Source: Alentia gelatinosa (lineage: Eukaryota > Annelida > Polychaeta > Phyllodocida > Polynoidae). Taken from it: a stretch of 64,000 nucleotides of DNA. The notes under the pieces are model-generated. The model saw only the letters and a program-made list of their open reading frames with translations, was not told where the DNA came from and did not search any database. The stretch covers positions 39,039,950 to 39,103,949 of the forward strand of contig OX465579.1 of assembly GCA_950022655.1 (NCBI GenBank), in the 5' to 3' direction. The stretch's first letter is position 1. Every line of letters begins with the position of its first letter. Positions 57,171-64,000 of this stretch are shown one piece after another. The position numbers were made by a program, and so were the translations under genes.

Positions 57171-57749
57171 TATAAATGTTGAATAACCCACATCGTTTCT
57201 GGGACTCCTTGGCGTACAGAAAAGGGTCAACTAGTACGATCCTAGATTATTAAAGAGGCCCCTGTCACCGGTACCCGATTTTTCTAGCCATGGTTCATGA
57301 TCTAAACTGCTTCATTTCACGTTAAACAGTAAAACGAGGGTCGGACTTGTCTAACTAGGTTTTTCAGGCCTCTCTGCGCATCCGACCCCCAAGCATTACG
57401 GACGCGTCCAGCACCTACATACATTTTAGATCAAGTACTATTAGTGCTACTAGATCTAGTAGAAGGATTACGATGGAATAGAACTATTGGTGATAATATT
57501 AGTACCAGTAGCAATTCATGGTATTTTCATATACCATAATGATAAGGATAAGGAGATTATGGTTATTGACATGAAAGAATGTAGACTACAGATTCGTGTA
57601 TTATCTTATGATTAATTATTAAGTGTGATGTTGATATAGATAGTATTGACGTTGATATAGACCTTAATTCTTTTTCCTGTTTTTTTTTCATTTTACAGGC
57701 TTCGGATTGGTTCAAGAAATGAGTTCAGGTGATCAAAGACTGCACCACA

Positions 57750-61253
<3,504 letters not shown>

Positions 61254-62120
61254 GTTACTCTCTCGTTTAAACAACATGTGCCACATTCCTAAACCTCAGT
61301 GCGTTTGGCTGGATTCGCTAGCTAGAGCTGGTCTCTGACTTCTATAAACATCCCTTGCCCAAATTTCCACGTATTGTTTACAAATATATTTTGTTGCATT
61401 GGTGTGCCGATTCCACCAGGACGCGCGATCTAAGCCAAATTATTGGCTAGATAGGACAGGATGAATCGTGTGAGCTTGCCTTGCTGGATCATAGCAGTGG
61501 AATAGCCCTCCCCCCCCCCCCCCCCTCCCGTGTGTCATAATATGGGCTTCACCGGTGTAACGATCTTACAAGATTTAGTGTGATCCAGCAAGATCTAGGA
61601 AGGTACTGCAAGACAGTGGCCGACCCTCCCAGCCAAAACAAATCGTGCAGGTGGAATAAGCTCTCATAATGGATTCATTGGATTTGATTGAAGGAATATA
61701 CCCTTCTTTCTATTATTCAAAGGTGATTTATTATTTAACGGTTACGTCGTTGAAGAAATAATTTTCACATGGTGTATTCTTGTTTTATTCTAACGGTAAA
61801 TGATGTAAACCCTACTCATCAATGATTGTGCATCTAGTACTTATCTTTTGTATTGCTTCCAATAGTAACTTTATATTTCCCCAGGTGAAAATCAGCACTT
61901 ATTATTTTTAAAGAACGCAAAAACTGTGATGTGGAACTAATAAACAAGTTGAATCTATGTTAGATTTTTACTCAAAAGATAAATTACATTCTGTAGGTTT
62001 TTTTCTCCGCCCGAAAGGGAGTGCCATATACTACATTGTCATAATTCGGGTGCATATGTAAAGGCCTACAAATATTGACTATTTTTGCCAAACTCATAAA
62101 GTTCAGATGGTTTGAATAAA
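61254..62120 (+). other. Probable 3' UTR of the FAM151-family gene
   Basis: No coding frame. AATAAA signals at 61939-61944 and 62115-62120. A poly(C) run lies at about 61509-61527. Confidence 0.5.
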
Positions 62121-63927
62121 CCAGCTACTTAACTGTCGCTGGATGTTACCTTTGTCCATCGGGACAACTCTGATCTGATGAAGAAAGAGTACAAACTTTA
62201 GAGAAAGTATAGGCCCAGATGAATATCTTATCTGTAAACGATAGGCTACAGTGGGTGTAGTGCAACCAGTGCCAAGATTACATTTGGTTAAGCTCTGTCA
62301 TTTCTGACAGGCAAATGATGGTCTGTTGATGTCATAATTACGATCAGCTCATAGCTTTAACTAAAGGTTCTAGTATATTAATGTGAGAAATGCTGGACTA
62401 TGAGGTAATAAAGGTTTACAGGCAGTTTTGTGCATACAATAGACAACGATGCCTATTCTGCTTGTAAAGTTTAGAAACACATCTCAACTACTAGTCAAAA
62501 ACCACATAGTACATATAAGGCTTACAGCTGATATTTTGAATTAACTGAACTAGTCAGACAACTGATTTTCCGAGACTGACTTACCTTGATATTTTTTCAG
62601 AGCCTTTCTGATAACGAAAGGACAAACAAATTAATGTCTTTTCAGGAGGGGACGTTTAAAAGGGGAATATCTTCAAAAAAAAAAAATCTTTATCTTCGTG
62701 GAATGTTATCAATTACCACATGTACGGTCGATGTACTTTCTCGGAAGCTAGAACTTCCATTTCTGAAGCGCTTGTGCTAAACTATTGAGTCATGTTTTAT
62801 ACGGAAAAATACCACATACTTTTTGTATTCATCCAGGATTACCCAAGTTACAAACCGAATAAATATGATTTATACCACCGGTTATGCAGTAACTTGTGTG
62901 AACCAAACATACATTTTATATAGTTGTTTTGAAAGAAAGCAGAATAGGGCGTATAAAGTCTGAACGGCTGACTTTGGACATATGATGAAGTGTGAATGCG
63001 TATGCGTTAAAAGCACACTGCTAATCTTATATCATGGGAAAAAATCAAAGGATACTGTAGTATGGTATGTGACCACGCCATGTGATTGTTAAGTATGTAA
63101 CTAACATCTTTATCACCAGACATATCCCTAATAGAGACACCTCGGTGCTGTTGTTGTGGTAATAAATATATCAAAACGGAAGTATTGTCATTATGTGCCT
63201 CCAGATAAAATACTAGATTGACTAGTTTGATTATCCTGACTTGTCCTTTGTCTTCAAAACTATTCTTGTACACTCAGTCTTCACAATTTGATAGCAGTCT
63301 TTTTCAACAAAATCTAATGAGCATGTAGAAGCAATTCTCATAACAATAAAACATGGTCTCAACACGGGGCTTTATACGATCCGTCACTCACCTATTATAA
63401 TATTATCTTAACATTAGAAGCTTTATCTAGGGATTTGGCCTCTCAGCAGCTGTTTCTGTACAGCCTTAAAGTTATTAAATAAGTTAATATTTACCAGGTT
63501 AGGATTTCATTTCATTCTATAACTTAAAGTATGCCAGATTTTGCTTGGAACTAGTATAGCTCGGGACTAAAGTATTCAATGCTGGGGCTTGATAGGCTTT
63601 AGTTGATCCATTGGAGGGTTTTAATATAGCTTAGCTACTCAATCATGAATACATGTACATGTATCACGTATCATATGATGGTGATTTCTCTCATCTTGGA
63701 GGAGTAATTGTGTGCTTCGATATAAAAATATGTTGTATACGTATGGGGCTTCTGGTAATCCAAAAAGTATTTCAGCCTTCTTGAATAAAACCACTTTGCA
63801 AATAAAATATCCCCGCAGTTGAATAGCAGTAGGAAGATTGGTTTGGAGGTTAATAATGATGCATACATGTATCTACGTACTTATAATATTAGAACGTCCT
63901 GACCATGCTGTACAATTTACAGAACGA
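62121..63927. other. No gene seen
   Basis: A+T-rich intergenic sequence. I found no convincing exon, RNA gene or repeat family shared with the rest of the window. Confidence 0.5.
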
Positions 63928-63997
63928 GATGGTAATTTACAGTTTGTACGGACCGAGGCGTTTACGCCGAGTTCCGTACAAACTGTAAATTACCATC
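63928..63997. repeat. Strong hairpin: 25-bp perfect inverted repeat at the window edge
   Basis: Left arm 63928-63952 and right arm 63973-63997 are perfect inverse copies (gatggtaatttacag at the outer end). The 20-base loop is itself partly self-complementary (ggcgtttacgcc). It may be a small MITE or the end of a larger element cut by the window. Confidence 0.85.
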
Positions 63998-64000
63998 GAG

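Overview
This is a eukaryotic, intron-rich and A+T-rich genomic window. It holds three recognisable protein-coding genes in a dense bed of non-coding repeats. The non-muscle/smooth type myosin light chain, the many conserved introns (two of them U12-type) and the TTAGGG-like interstitial repeats fit a bilaterian marine invertebrate. A mollusc or other spiralian is my best guess, but I cannot name the species from sequence alone. Coding exons were assembled by hand from reading frame, splice sites and phase. All three models close without an internal stop.

Layout. 1-10,386: no intact gene; a decayed LINE fragment (minus strand), an unidentified decayed coding relic (minus strand) and several nested inverted-repeat elements. 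10,387-17,501 (minus): myosin regulatory light chain, 4 coding exons, 172 aa. 17,523-22,641: a cluster of copies of a foldback repeat whose ends carry the motif ggacgccttgagcc, plus a short first-exon-like fragment. 22,642-49,761 (plus): Mediator subunit MED23, 34 coding exons, 1339 aa, with two U12-type introns (one AT-AC), two partial tandem duplications at exon edges, and introns holding foldback elements, a piggyBac-like MITE and a LINE tail. 49,762-57,698: MED23 3' UTR, more foldback and telomere-like repeats, a tandem pair of about 310-bp units, and a G+C-rich stretch that may be the remote 5' exon of the next gene. 57,750-61,253 (plus): a FAM151/menorin-family membrane-anchored protein, 4 coding exons, 317 aa. 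61,254-64,000: 3' UTR and intergenic sequence, ending in a strong hairpin.

The three genes do not form a pathway: one is cytoskeletal, one is nuclear transcription, one is a secretory-pathway protein. The most unusual feature of the window is a set of non-coding elements with one shared plan. Each has a different 9-16 base word repeated at both ends in opposite orientation, and two of the families have a degenerate (TTAGGG)n core. At least six distinct word families occur in 64 kb. This resembles the TU/FB foldback transposons described in sea urchin and Drosophila, and it is the best candidate here for something not yet described.
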